From CAWAHD01 sp963781785 (GTDB lineage: Bacteria; Planctomycetota; Planctomycetia; Isosphaerales; Isosphaeraceae): a DNA stretch of 64,000 nt. Below the pieces are notes generated by a model. That model was given only the letters and a program-made list of their open reading frames with translations, searched no databases and was not told where the DNA came from. The translations under genes were made by a program, and so were the position numbers. This document shows, piece after piece, positions 26,231-37,800 of the stretch (its first letter is position 1; every line of letters begins with the position of its first letter). The stretch is taken from NCBI GenBank assembly GCA_963781785.1, contig CAWAHD010000002.1:5022001-5086000 (forward strand), written 5' to 3'.

Positions 26231-26809
26231 ATGAAAGATTCCCGCCGCTTACGGCGCTTCCTCTCGCGTATCGTCGGGCTTTTCCGAAGTGTGAAGCCCC
26301 CCGCGGATTTCTCTCCGATGATCGGGCTTCCGCCTTCGGCGCGCGGGCTGACCGGCCGGTCGTCCGACAGTGCCCAACACGCAAGTCAGGTGTCGCGGGA
26401 ATGGGAGGAGGTCGCGGAGGCTTATGTGCAGCGGCGGATGCGGGAACTCGGCATACCGGAACATCAAATCGGCGCGCCGGATTATGATCGGGATGGAGAA
26501 CGCCACGCTTTCTTGCCGGCCGAAATGGAAGGAGGAACGAATGACCTGCACGGGCGGCTTTTCGTGGACAGCGGCGCGCTCAATCCCGAACTCAATGCGC
26601 GGCTGAACGGCCCGGAAGCCACGAAGAGATGGTCGAGATCACGGTTGCGTGATCGTATTGATTCGGTGATCGCGCACGAACACCTCGAAGCCCAGGGCGT
26701 ACCTCACGATGACGTTGTGGAACGAGCAGCGGACACTCCCCTCCCGATCAGCGAGAACGCACGAAGGATTCTGCGGGCCACGGCCGAGGGCGTGAACCGC
26801 CGGCGCTGA
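26231..26809 (+). CDS. Hypothetical protein, planctomycete-type
   Basis: About 192 residues. The N-terminus is basic with a short hydrophobic patch (RFLSRIVGLFRSV) that could be a membrane anchor or amphipathic helix. The middle (SREWEEVAEAYVQRRMRELG) is helical, followed by HGRLFVDSGALNPELN. The C-terminus DSVIAHEHLEAQG, then PLPISENARRILRA, is the most family-like part and contains H-E-H, but no metal site can be argued from one sequence. ATG 26231 is used; TTG 26225 is in frame. The last 106 bases overlap the convergent gene. Confidence 0.55.
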   Translation: MKDSRRLRRFLSRIVGLFRSVKPPADFSPMIGLPPSARGLTGRSSDSAQHASQVSREWEEVAEAYVQRRMRELGIPEHQIGAPDYDRDGERHAFLPAEMEGGTNDLHGRLFVDSGALNPELNARLNGPEATKRWSRSRLRDRIDSVIAHEHLEAQGVPHDDVVERAADTPLPISENARRILRATAEGVNRRR

Positions 26810-27261
26810 ACCGCCAGCAGTTCCGCCCTCCGGTTGTAGGCTTCCTCAGTGATCCGGTATACTGATTCAGGCCCACGAGAAAAGCTGTGACAAGCCCCCA
26901 TCAGCCCCGCCCTGGCCAGTTCGCGATAGGCTTCGCGCGTCTCTTCCGTAGGTATCCCAGAGGTGCCGCCGCTTCTTAGCCCGATGGCCGCCAAGTGCGA
27001 TTGGAGCAGGCGCAGAGCTTGATCGGTTAAATGCGGCAGATATTCGGCGGCAGCCGAGGCATTGGCAAGCCGTAACCCGTGATCGGTGAGGCGGAAACGG
27101 AATTCCGCGCCTCCGTCCGACGTGGATACACTCACCATCGCCCCTGCGTTCGCCAGCTCGCGGTAAGTTTCCAGGTTGTCCGGCGTCGCTTCCACTTGTT
27201 CGCCGACGGCGCGGCGGCGCAGGATCTCACGGGCATTCTCGGAGAGCGCGACGATCAGCAT
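26704..27261 (-). CDS. Hypothetical protein with two tandem winged-helix-like repeats
   Basis: A 185-residue protein. Residues ~3-66 (SENAREILRRRAVG, TYRELANAGAMVSVS, FRLTDHGLRLANA) and ~75-145 (QALRLLQSHLAAIG, AYRELARAGLMGACH, YRITEEAYNRRAELL) repeat the same unit: helix, Y-R-E-L-A-x-A-G recognition-type helix, strand, helix. This looks like a duplicated winged helix (inference). The last ~35 residues run antisense over the convergent gene and are basic and Ser-rich, so the true C-terminus may be unusual. ATG 27261 is the natural start. Confidence 0.6.
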   Translation of the reverse strand: MLIVALSENAREILRRRAVGEQVEATPDNLETYRELANAGAMVSVSTSDGGAEFRFRLTDHGLRLANASAAAEYLPHLTDQALRLLQSHLAAIGLRSGGTSGIPTEETREAYRELARAGLMGACHSFSRGPESVYRITEEAYNRRAELLAVQRRRFTPSAVARRILRAFSLIGRGVSAARSTTSS

Positions 27262-28202
27262 GACGGATCCCTCCTGGCCGGAATTCTACCGAGCTGGCGA
27301 TTCGGGCGAAATGGGAATCGCCGTACTCCCCGGACCAGCGTCAAGAGTGAGGGTTGCAGACACACATCAATCACCGAAGTCGATGGCCAGAGCGTTGCAT
27401 CTGGAACCTCTTTACCACCAAGACTTTGGTGGACCGCGCCGGTCTGAGTACGGGTGCGCCGAGCATGGGTGCATTTTTCTCTGCGCATGGGTGTCTGGAA
27501 CCCCTCGCGCTGTTCCTCCTCGGTCATCCGCCGCAGCGTTCCGTTCGGCCCTAGACCCGATGGGGGAACGGGTCCAATCATTGAGGCGGGATCCCTTCGT
27601 TCCATGATTGTCACAGCCTCCATTGGCGCGGCTGTTCAACGATTGGGCGATGAGCGACTCGAACGCCCGACATCCTGCGCGTATAGCAGGCCCAAATCGC
27701 AGCACAACGTCATCCTGACCTAATAATTTACGTTAGGATACGCCTCGTCTGCCGCTCCGCACCGTTTTCCAATCGTGCCACAAATGGCCGGGACACCGCC
27801 ACGGCATCGGAGAGATTTTCGTGCACCGCTCCGAGCCGGCCATCCACCTCAGCAACGCGAGGGCCGGACGGCGACTTAGTCCCCCCGCGCCTGCCGCGCT
27901 GGTCACCTCGCGATCCTCAGCTAATCCGACGCGATCGCCCATTCCGGACCCGATCCCACGGCGTGTCGCGCGTTCCGCGCCCGTCAAAATGCCGCCGTCG
28001 TTTCGGTGTTCTAGGGTTCATTTCGGAATCGATCGCCAGGCTTTCCCTCGAACTCGGCTCGATTGCCGGGCTCTGCGACCCCACCGGCATGGGCGACCCA
28101 GGGATGTCGGCCCCGAGGACGCGAAACCCGCCTGTCCCCGGTTCGTCGTGATGGCCGCCTGGCTTCCCCCCAGATCAGGGCCTCATCGCAAAGGAATTCG
28201 GC
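27262..28202. other. Gene-poor interval holding a tRNA-Val remnant
   Basis: About 940 bases. A degraded 48-nt copy of the tRNA-Val 3' half lies at 27,644-27,691. The rest has only short frames with shadow composition. The 3' part should hold the promoter of the large adhesin-like gene. Confidence 0.5.
27644..27691 (-). repeat. Degenerate copy of the tRNA-Val 3' half (att-like)
   Basis: Matches the last 48 nt of the tRNA-Val gene at 44,699-44,746 with about five mismatches, including one in the T-arm and two near the anticodon. It starts at the discriminator base and ends exactly at the 5' side of the anticodon stem, as do the copies at 34,227 and 44,699. It is the most decayed of the three. 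Confidence 0.75.
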
Positions 28203-31200
28203 GTGTCTCGCAACCCCGATCCCGCGTCCCGCCCATTCGAGCTCCGATCGCACGGCCGCCGGCCCCGGCGCCGTCGCGGGACGAACCACCTCCGGGATCG
28301 CATCCCGCGCATCGAGTTCCTGGAGAGCCGGATCGTCCTCTCCGCCGACATCTGGACCGGGCTGGGCGGCACCAATCTGTGGCAGGACGGCGGCAACTGG
28401 GCGGGCGGCCAGGCCCCGACTCCGGGCGATGACCTGGTCTTCCCGCAACTGACAGGGGCGGCCCCGTTCGTCGCAGTCGACAACTTCGACGCCGGCACGA
28501 TGTTCAACTCGATCACGATCGAGGGGTCCGACTACGAGCTGGACGGCCAGCAGATCAACCTGACCGCCGGCATCACGGCGACCGGCTACACGGGCACGTC
28601 GGCGGACAACCTCAACACGGCCCTCGGAGGCGGAAACATCGAGGTCGACGCCGGCGCGGCGCTCAGCATGGGCGCCGGGATCACGGGGACCGCCGGGCTG
28701 ACCTTGACCGGCGGTGGGACGGTTGCGCTCTCGGCCGTCAACACCTACAGCGGTGGGACCACCATCTCGGCCGGCACCACGGTGGCCGCAGGCTCCGCCT
28801 CCCTGGGCTCCGGCGCGGTGACCGACGACGGCGAGCTGGATCTCAGCAACACCACGCTCACCAACGCCATCACGCTCGACTCGACCGGCAACGCGATCGT
28901 CAACACCAGCGGCACGAGCTCCCTGAACGGCCCGATCACCCTCGAACTCGACGCGACTATCGACGTCGCGTCAGGCAGCACCCTGATGTTCTTCGGCGCC
29001 ATCGGCGACGTCAGCCCGAGCAACGGTTACGGCTTGACCGAGACCGGAGGCGGCCTGCTGATCACCGCGGCCACGACCAGCAACACCTACACCGGCGACA
29101 CGACGGTCGACAGCGGTACCCTCGAACTGGATCAGCAATGGGGCAGCTACGCCATCGCGGGCAACCTGAATATCGGCGACGGCACCGATACGGCCGAGGT
29201 GCTCGACTGGCAGAACAACCAGATCGACCCCGGCGCCTACGTGACGCTCAACGGCGCGAATGCCTCGCTCAATCTCAACGGGTTGGTTGACACCGTCGCC
29301 GTGCTCACCTTCAACGGCGGCTCGGTGACAACCGGGGCCGGCACGCTCACCCTCGGCGCAACCTCAACAGCAACGGGACCTCACCCGGGTCCACGGCCAC
29401 AATCAGCGGCAACCTCGACCTGGCAAGTAACTTCAATCACGTCTTTAGCGTGTACAGCAATAACGCGCCGAACGGCATCGACCTCGACGTCTCGGCGGTG
29501 ATCACCGGCGATGCCACCACGGGCATCAACAAGTCCGGCTCGGGCACGCTGGCGCTCGACGCGGACAACTCCGCGACATTCGCCGGCACAACCACGGTCC
29601 AGGTCGGCACGCTCGACGTCACCGCGACCGGCGCGCTGGGCACCGGCTCGGTGACGGTCAACGACCCCTCTTCGCTTCAGCTCGCCAGCGGGATCACACT
29701 CAGCAATCAACTGACGCTGAACTCGTCGAGCATCGATGCCGTGGAGAGCTGCGGCGGCGACAGCACGCTGGGCGGGTCCATCACCCTGGCCCAGACCACG
29801 ACCTTCTCCGTCGACTCCGAGACGCTCACGCTTGGCAGCTCGATCGACGCCGGGGGGTTCGCCATGGTCGCGTCTGGCGCGGGGATCCTGCTGGTTAGCA
29901 GCACTGTCAGCAACAGCGGCGGCGGCGTGACGGTCGACTCCGGCGCGACCCTCGGCGGCGACGGCACGATCGGCGGCGTGACGGTGGACTCCGGCGGCAC
30001 CCTCGAGCCCGGCTCGCCCTCGGCGACGGCCGTGCTGAGCTCGACCGGAGACGTCTCCTTCGACAGCGGCGCGACGTTCAGCGTCACGCTCGGCGGTGTG
30101 GCACCCGGCACCCAGTATGGTCAACTTGACGTCGCCGGCACGACCGACCTCGACGCCGACTCGGGCGCGGGCGCCACGCTTGCGGTCTCCCTGGCACCGG
30201 GCTTTATCCCCAAGCCCGGCACGCAATATGTCATCATCTCGGCCAGCGTGATTCCCGACAACTTTAGCGGCCTGCCCGACGGCTCGACGGTGATGGCGGG
30301 GACCTATCCCTTCGTGATCCACTACCAGGCCGACTCGGTCACCCTGACCGCGCAGGCCCGCGTCGACACCTGGGAAGGCGGAGGCGGCACGGGCGATGTG
30401 CTCTGGTCCGACCCCGCCAACTGGAGCGGCGGCTATGCCCCCTCGACCTACGACTCCCTGGTCTTCCCCGGCGATAGCTATCCCACCGCCTCCAACAACG
30501 ACCTGACCGCCGGCACGGAATTCACCTCGATCGAGATCGACGCCTACGGCCTGAGAATGTCCGGCAACGCGATCGTCCTGGACGGCGGGATCACGGCGAC
30601 CTATAGCGTGGGGACCGTCCACTTCGCGCTGGATACGACCCTGAATGCCGACCAGACCTTCACCGTCGCGAGCGGCGGGACGCTCGATCTCACCGGTATG
30701 ATCTCCGGCTCGCACGTCCTGACCAAGGCAGGCGCGGGCACGATGGGCTTGTCGGGAGCAAACACCTACGCCGGCGGCACGACGATCAACGACGGCGTGG
30801 TCGCCCTCCAGAACAGCGCCACGGCCTTCGGCAGCGGGACGGTGCAGATCAACAGCGACAGCATCGCCATGACGCGCGGCGAGGTAAGTATCAGTAGCAC
30901 TTCTGTGCTTCAGATCCAAAACGCATTCGTCTTGAACTCGAGCGACGTCGGCGGCGATCCGGTGATCGAGAACACCGACGGGACCAACGTCCTTGGCGGC
31001 ACGATTGACCTCGCGGCCGACGCCACCGTCGACGTCGCCGGCTCGAGCATCTTGGATTTCTCCGGAGCCATTTCGGGGGCATTCGGTCTGACCGAAGTCG
31101 ACGCCGGGCGGCTCGTCATGGGTGCCAGCAACTCCTATGGGGGCGGCACGATCGTCAATGCGGGGCAACTGGCCGTCGATACTCCAAACGATGCGCTCGG

Positions 31201-34200
31201 CACCGGCCCCGTCAGCATCAACAACGCCGCCCAGATGATGATCTTCAACGAAGTCTACTTCCTCACGAGCCCGGTCGTTGACAACGACATCACGCTCAAC
31301 ACGACGAGCGCGGCCGCGATCGAGGAGTTCAACGGGCTCGGCACGCTGACCGGTTCGATCACGCTGGCACAGCGGGCGATGATCGCCGCCGACCCCGGCG
31401 CCACGCTCATCATCCAGGGCGCGATCGGTGACGGCAGCCCGAGCAACGACATCGGGTTCACGAAGACCGCCGGGGGCATGCTCCAACTGGCAGGCACCAG
31501 CACCTACACCGGAGTGACGACCGTCTCCGGCGGCACCCTCGAAGTCGACGGCGACATCAGCACCAGCAGCGAGGTCGACGTCACCAGCGGCGCGATCCTC
31601 GGCGGCAGCGGCACGGTCGGCAGCGTGGTCTCGACCGGCGGGATCGTTGCGCCGGCCGACGCACCCAATGTCCTGCACACCGGCTCGTTCTCGCTCGACG
31701 GCAACTCGACCTATACCGTCCAGCTCGACGGCACGTCGGCGGGCGGTGTCAACGGCTACGATCAGGTCATCGCCTCGGGCGCGGTCAGCCTGGGAGGGGC
31801 CACGCTCAGCGCCACGGTCGGCGGCAGCTACACGCCGACGCTCGGCGATCAGCTCACGATCATCCAGAACAACGGTGGATTGGACGTCAGCGGGGCCTTT
31901 AGCGGTCTGCCCGAGGGCGCCAAGATCACGATCGGCGGCTACGATTTCGAGATCTCCTACCGGGGCGGGCTGAGCCAGCAGGATGTCGTCCTGACCGCCA
32001 AGGCGACGCCGACGATCACGGTGAATGCCGCCCCCAACCCGTCGCAACTCGGCCAGAGCGTGATGTTCAGCGTGAACGTCACCGGCGGCGGGCCCACGCC
32101 GACGGGCACCGTGCAGTTCTATGACGGCGACCCGAGCAGCGGCGGCCAGCCGATCGGCACGCCCCAGACGCTCGATGGCTCGGGCCAGGCCAGCGTCTCG
32201 ACCGGCGCGCTCTCGGTCGGTACTCACCAGATCTATGCGTCCTACTCGGGCGATGGCACCTACTTCTCCGACACGGACCTGCTCACCGGCGGCCAGGTCG
32301 TCACACCGGACGTCACGACGACGAGCGTCTCTTCGGCGCAGCCGTCGACCACCTACGGCGACCAGGCGATCTTCACGGCGCTGGTCTCCGCGGCCTTCGG
32401 CGGAACGCCAACAGGGACCGTCGAATTCTTCGACGGGATGACCGACATCGGTACGGGCACCCTCAACAGCATCGGCGTCGCCACCTTCACGACCACGACC
32501 CTCTCGGCTACGGGCTCGCCGCACATGATCACCGCGGAGTTCGAGGGCAGCCTGTCGTCGCAGGGCAGCACCTCGGCCTGCTACTGGCAGACCATCACCG
32601 CCGCCGACCTGACCATCACGGCGGACAGCATGAGCAAGACCTACGGCGACACGGTCACCTTCGACGGCACCGAGTTCTCCACCGCCGGGCTGGTGAATGG
32701 CGATACGGTCGACTCGGTCAACCTCTCCAGCTTCGGCGCCGCCGATACCGCCGCCGTCGCCGAATTGCCCTACGACATCACCGCCTCCAACGCCACGGGC
32801 ACCGGCCTGGGCAACTATACGATCACGTACGTCCCCGGGCAGCTCACGGTCAACACCGCCGCCCTGACCATCACGGCGGACAGCGCGAGCAAGACCTACG
32901 GCGACACGGTCACCTTCGACGGCACCGAGTTCTCCGCCGCCGGGCTGGTGAATGGCGATACGGTCAACTCGGCCACCCTCTCCAGCGCGGGCGCCGCCGG
33001 CACGGCCACCGTCGCCGGCTCGCCCTATACCATCATCGCCTCCAACGCCGTCGGCACCGGCCTGGGCAACTACGCCATCAGCTACGTCCCCGGCCATCTT
33101 GTCGTCACCCCGGCCGCCCTGATCATCACGGCGAACGACCAGACCAGCCCCTACGGGGCGCCGAACTCGACGCTCACGGCCACCTACAGCGGATTCGTCA
33201 ACGGCGATACTCCGGCGAGCCTCACGACGCCGGTGATCCTCAGTACCACGGCCACTTCGAGCAGCCCGGTGGCGTCCTACCCCATCGTCGCCGCGAACGC
33301 CACCTCGCCCAATTACGCCATCACATTCCACGCCGGCACGCTGACCGTCACGATGGCGAGCAGCTTGACGACGCTGGCCACGCCGACCGGCGCGTCGGTG
33401 GTCGGACAGGCGGTGAGCTTCACGGTCCACGTCGGCCCCGGTCCGAACCTCGCGACGGGCTCCGTCAACTTCATCGTCGACGGGATCGTGGCGGCCTCGA
33501 TGCCGGTCGATTCCGTCACCGGCCTGGCAACGTGGACGACGACATCCCTGGGCATGGGCTCGCACACGATCTCGGCCGCGTACGCGGGCAACGCCGACGT
33601 CGTGGCCAGCCGGTCGAGCGTGATCCAGGAAGTGGTGAACCAGGCCAACAGCCAGTCCGGCCTGGACAGCCATGTCGTCCGCAACCGCCGCGGCCAGATC
33701 ATCGCGGTGGCCCTGGACGCGGCCGTCCTAGCAGTCTCGCCCGGCAGCGGGCTCCCCACCGGCGTCGTTACCTTCTTCCAAGGTCAGCGCAGGTTGGGCA
33801 AAGCCATGCTGAACGGCGGGACGGCCGAGTTGGCGGTCAAGCCTGGCCTCGTTCTTAAACAGGGCGGAACGGCCGGGTTGGCGGTCAAGCCGGGCCTCGT
33901 TCTTAAAAAGGTGGTCACGGTGAGTTACTCTGGCGACGCCAACTTCTTGTCGAGCGTATCGCCCAAGGTGCGAATCACCAAGCAGTCGATCACTGCCACG
34001 GCCCGGCCATCCGCCGCGTTCTACACCGGGAGCCACTCACGGATCGCCAGGCCGATGGCCCGCCATGCGTCGCACGCTCGAGCCAAGTGCCCCGGCCCGC
34101 CCGGCCTCGTCGGAATGAGGAGCAACCGGGCTGACCTCTTTGCCTTCATGCGCGATATCGCCCGCGTGTCGGGTCATCGACATGGCCGCAAATCTCCAAC

Positions 34201-34237
34201 GGCGACCTTCGGAGAAGCCATTAATAGTGGGCGATGA
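28203..34237 (+). CDS. Giant surface adhesin-like protein with PATR, Ig-like and MBG domains, one frameshift
   Basis: About 2,010 residues read through one frame change at ~29,360. GTG 28203 follows AAAGGAA. The N-terminus is Arg-rich (RRPRRRRG), with the LEPR-XLL-like motif FLESRIVLS at 39-47. Residues ~50-1,260 carry repeated autotransporter-type beta units (NTYSGGTTISAGT, NTYTGDTTVDSGTLEL, STYTGVTTVSGGTLEVDG). Then come bacterial Ig-like units (PTGTVQFYDGD, PTGTVEFFDGM) and three MBG-type units around 32.6-33.35 kb (LTITADSMSKTYGDTVTFDG and a near copy), then two more Ig-like units. A 16-residue segment, GGTAELAVKPGLVLKQ, is tandemly repeated at 33,818-33,911. The stop codon lies inside the tRNA-derived repeat at 34,227. 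Probably a cell-surface or secreted protein with stiff beta structure; there is no enzyme domain. Confidence 0.82.
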
Positions 34238-34274
34238 GGGATTCGAACCCCCGACATCCTGCGTGTAAAGCAGG
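34227..34274 (-). repeat. tRNA-Val 3'-half direct repeat (att-like)
   Basis: Identical to 44,699-44,746 except for two mismatches. It runs from the discriminator base through the T-arm, variable loop and anticodon arm to the 5' side of the anticodon stem, then similarity stops. The tRNA 5' half is absent. It overlaps the last codons of the adhesin-like gene and supplies its stop. Confidence 0.88.
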
Positions 34275-34830
34275 CATACGTTAATGCGATCTTGCGCCGT
34301 AACTAACTCTTGCAACAAAACTTGCGGAAGCACGCTGTACGCGTACCGATTTCCCGCAATTCGAAGGTTTTGCGGAGTTCTTCTATGATTTATAACCGTT
34401 TCTCTGCCGCGGCAGAGAAAGACTGCGAAGCCGACGCGAGCTGGTCAACGGAGCAACGCCGCGGCAAACTGGACGTCCGGTCTAGCATTTCCGGCGGGCG
34501 GTTCCGCAGTTTCGTTAGACGCCCAAGTTACTCAGGCTTTCGTCGCGCTTTGATCGGGGCGGGTTCGCCGGCTCGATCGCGGGAAACGCCGGCCTGTCCC
34601 CTTCCCTCCGGACATCTCCTTGCTCTGATCCACCAGTGCCCACACCCCGGCGGTGCGACGAAACAGCTCGGGAAGTGCGCAGGGCCTGATGAGAACGTTG
34701 CCCTCGACGGCCCCGGGCTCACGCAAAAGCCCGGCGCCGCCTCGGGTACGGAATCGCTTCATCCCCGTCCCAGGCGTCGGAGACGCGCGATGAACTGGTC
34801 TCCACCAGGGCCTCCGGATGAGGCGAGCCG
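34275..34830. other. Interval without recognisable gene
   Basis: About 555 bases between the att-like repeat and the beta-helix gene stop. Open frames on both strands have shadow composition, and no protein family could be seen. Confidence 0.4.
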
Positions 34831-37800
34831 TCAGGTGCCGATGTTGCCGGAGCCGTTATTAACGAACGTGATGTTGCTGATTCTGGAGTTGGTGCAGTTC
34901 TGATTCAGTATGCCCCACTCAGTGTTGTAGTCGATGGTGCAGTAGACGACGACGGTTTGCGAGGCCACGTCCAAGAACACTCCGTTGGCCCCGTTGTCGT
35001 TGATCGTGTCGTACTGGATCACGTTGCCGATGGTTCCGTCGATCTCGACGCCATTGCCCCCGTTGTAAGCGATGAGATTGCCGGCATTGCTGGCGCCGAT
35101 GACGTTCACGTTCGCCTGGTTGTCGATCTGGATGCCGTCGTTCGCGTTAGGCAGCGCGTGTTCCCCCGAGGCGTCGCTGCCGATATAGTTCCCCTGGATC
35201 GCGTTGGAGCTCGTGCTGAAGTCGGTGAGCAGGATGCCGTCATCAAAGTTCCCCGAGATCACGTTGCGGGCGGCGGTCGTGGTCCCGCCGATGGTGTTGT
35301 AGCTCGCCTGGTTCTGCATGAACACCCCGTCTTCGTCGTTCGGCACGGCCGCGGAGCCGTTGGCGCTAACGCCGATGTCGTCGCCGTCGACCACGTTGCT
35401 GCTCGTATTCGAGTCGGAGATATCCACGCCGTTCTGCCCGTTGCCTGAGATGACGTCGCCGGAGCCAGATCCGAGCCCGCCGATCGTGTTGTTGCTTGCG
35501 CCACCGAGGATGAACACGCCGTTGTTCCTGTTGCCCAGGCCCGCGAGGCCGCTGGCGTTGACTCCGATGTAGTCCCCCTCGACCAGGTTGCCGCTGGTCC
35601 CGCCGCCGTTCATGTGGACGCCATCCCCATTGTTGCCCGAGATCAGGTCGCGGGCCGAGGACAAGTTGCCTCCGATGGTGTTGTTGGTCGCCCCGTTCTG
35701 AATGATCACGCCGATGGAGTTGGGCAGGGCGTGCGCACCGGTCGGGTCGGTGCCGATGAAGTCCCCGTCGACGAGGTTTCCGGTCGTCCCCGAGTCGGAG
35801 ATATACACGCCGTTGGAACCGTTACCCGAGAGGACATCGCCCTGGCCGGACGAAGTGCCGCCGATGGTGTTGTTGCTGGCGCCTGCATAGATGGCCACGC
35901 CACTTTGCGCGTTGCCCAGGGCCGCTGTGCCGCTGGCGGTGACGCCGATGTAAACTCCCTCCACCCTGTTGCCTGTGGTCCCGGTGTTGACGATGTGGAC
36001 TCCATCCCAATTGTTGCCCGAAATGACTTCGGGGGCTGTGGCGCTTCCCAGGATAAGATTGTTGGTCGCCCCGTTCTGGATGATCACGCCATTGTAGTTG
36101 GGCAAGGCGTGCGAGCCGGTCGAGTCGGTGCCGATATAGTCACCTTCGATGACGTTGCCGCTCGTCCCCCCGTCGGTGATATACACGCCGTTGGAGCCGT
36201 TGCCCGAGACGACATCACCGGAGCCGGAAACGGGCCCGCCGATGATGTTGTTGCTGGCGCCGGCGTAGAGGCCCACACCACTTTGCACGTTGCCCAGGGC
36301 CGCGGAACCGAGCGCATTGACACCGATGTAGTCCCCGTCGACGACGTTGCCGCTGGTCCCGCCGTCGCTGATGTGGACTCCTTCCCAGGTGTTTCCCGAG
36401 ATCAGGTCGCGGGTCGTGGACGAGGTTCCGCCGATGGTGTTGTTGGTTGCCCCGTTCTGGATCACCACTCCGTCGTGGTTGCCCAGGGCGAGCGAGCCGG
36501 TCGAGTTGGTGCCGATGTCGTCCCCGTCGACGAGGTTTCCGGTCGTCCCCGAGTCGGAGATATACACGCCGTTGGAACCGTTACCCGAGAGGAGATCGCC
36601 CTGGCCGGACGAAGTGCCCCCGATGGTGTTGTTGCTGGCGCCTGCATAGATGGCCACGCCACTTTGCGCGTTGCCCAGGGCCGCGGTGCCGCTGGCGGTG
36701 ACGCCGATGTAAACTCCCTCCACCATGTTGCCTGTGGTCCCCGTGTTGACGATGTGGACTCCATCCCAATTGTTGCCCGAAATGACTTCGGGGGCTGTGG
36801 CGCTTCCCAGGATAAGATTGTTGGTCGCCCCGTTCTGGATGATCACGCCGTTGTAGTTGGGCAAGGCGTGCGAACCGGTCGAGTCGGTCCCGATATCGTT
36901 CCCTTCGACCACGTTACCGGTTGTGCCGGCGCCGGAGACGTCCACACCGTTACCGGTGTTGGCCGAGATCAGGTTGCGATAGCTCGTCGACGTTCCGCCG
37001 ACAAAGTTGCCGCTGGCCCCGGAGTCGAGCTGCACGCCGTTTCCGAGGTTGCCCAGGACGGCCCCGCTTGCGGACAACCCGATTGAGTTCCCCCAGACAT
37101 CGTTGTTGCCAGCTCCCATGATCCAGACGCCATACTCGCTATTGCCGGAGATCACGTTACCGTTGCTCGCCGTTGGCCCGCCGACCACGGTATCGAAGGC
37201 GCCGGCCTGGAGGACCACGCCAGCGACATTGCCGAGGGCGACCGTGCCGGTCGAGTCGGTGCCGATGTAGTCGCTCGCGACCTCGTTGCCACCGGTCCCC
37301 GAATCGTAAATATTCACGCCGACGTTGTTGGCCGAGATGACGTCGCGAGAGCCGGCCGCTGTTCCGCCGATGACGTTCGAGCTCGCGCCTCCGAAGATGG
37401 CCACGCCGCTGGCTCCGTTGCCAAGGCCCGATGAGCCGTTGGCGCTGACGCCTATATAATCTCCAAGGACGATATTGCCGCTGGTCCCGCTTCCGTCGAT
37501 CTGGACTCCATTAAGATTGTTGGCCGCGATGATATCGCGTGCGGCGGCGGTAGTGCCGCCAATGGTGTTCCTCGTCGCCCCGCCCTGGATGGTCACTCCT
37601 ACGTAGTTGCCCAGGCCACTCGAGCCGGTCGAGTTGGTGCCGACAAAGTCACCTTCGATGAGGTTGCCGGTCGTCCCCACGTCCGTGATGTACACGCCGT
37701 TGGAGCCGTTGCCCGAGACGACAACACCGGAGCCGGAGACGGACCCGCCGATGATGTTGTTGCTGGCGCCGGCGTAGATGCCCACGCCGCTTTGCACGTT

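Noticed and set aside
27454..27723. A plus-strand frame over the first tRNA remnant that ends SYSRPKSQHN-like
   Set aside because: It is the translation of tRNA-derived sequence and flanks; no start or ribosome site.
29381..33673. A 1,430-codon open frame on the minus strand opposite the adhesin
   Set aside because: Composition is Arg/Gly/Asp/Val-rich with repeats that mirror the plus-strand adhesin codons. It has no ribosome site and is a shadow of the high-GC repeat gene.
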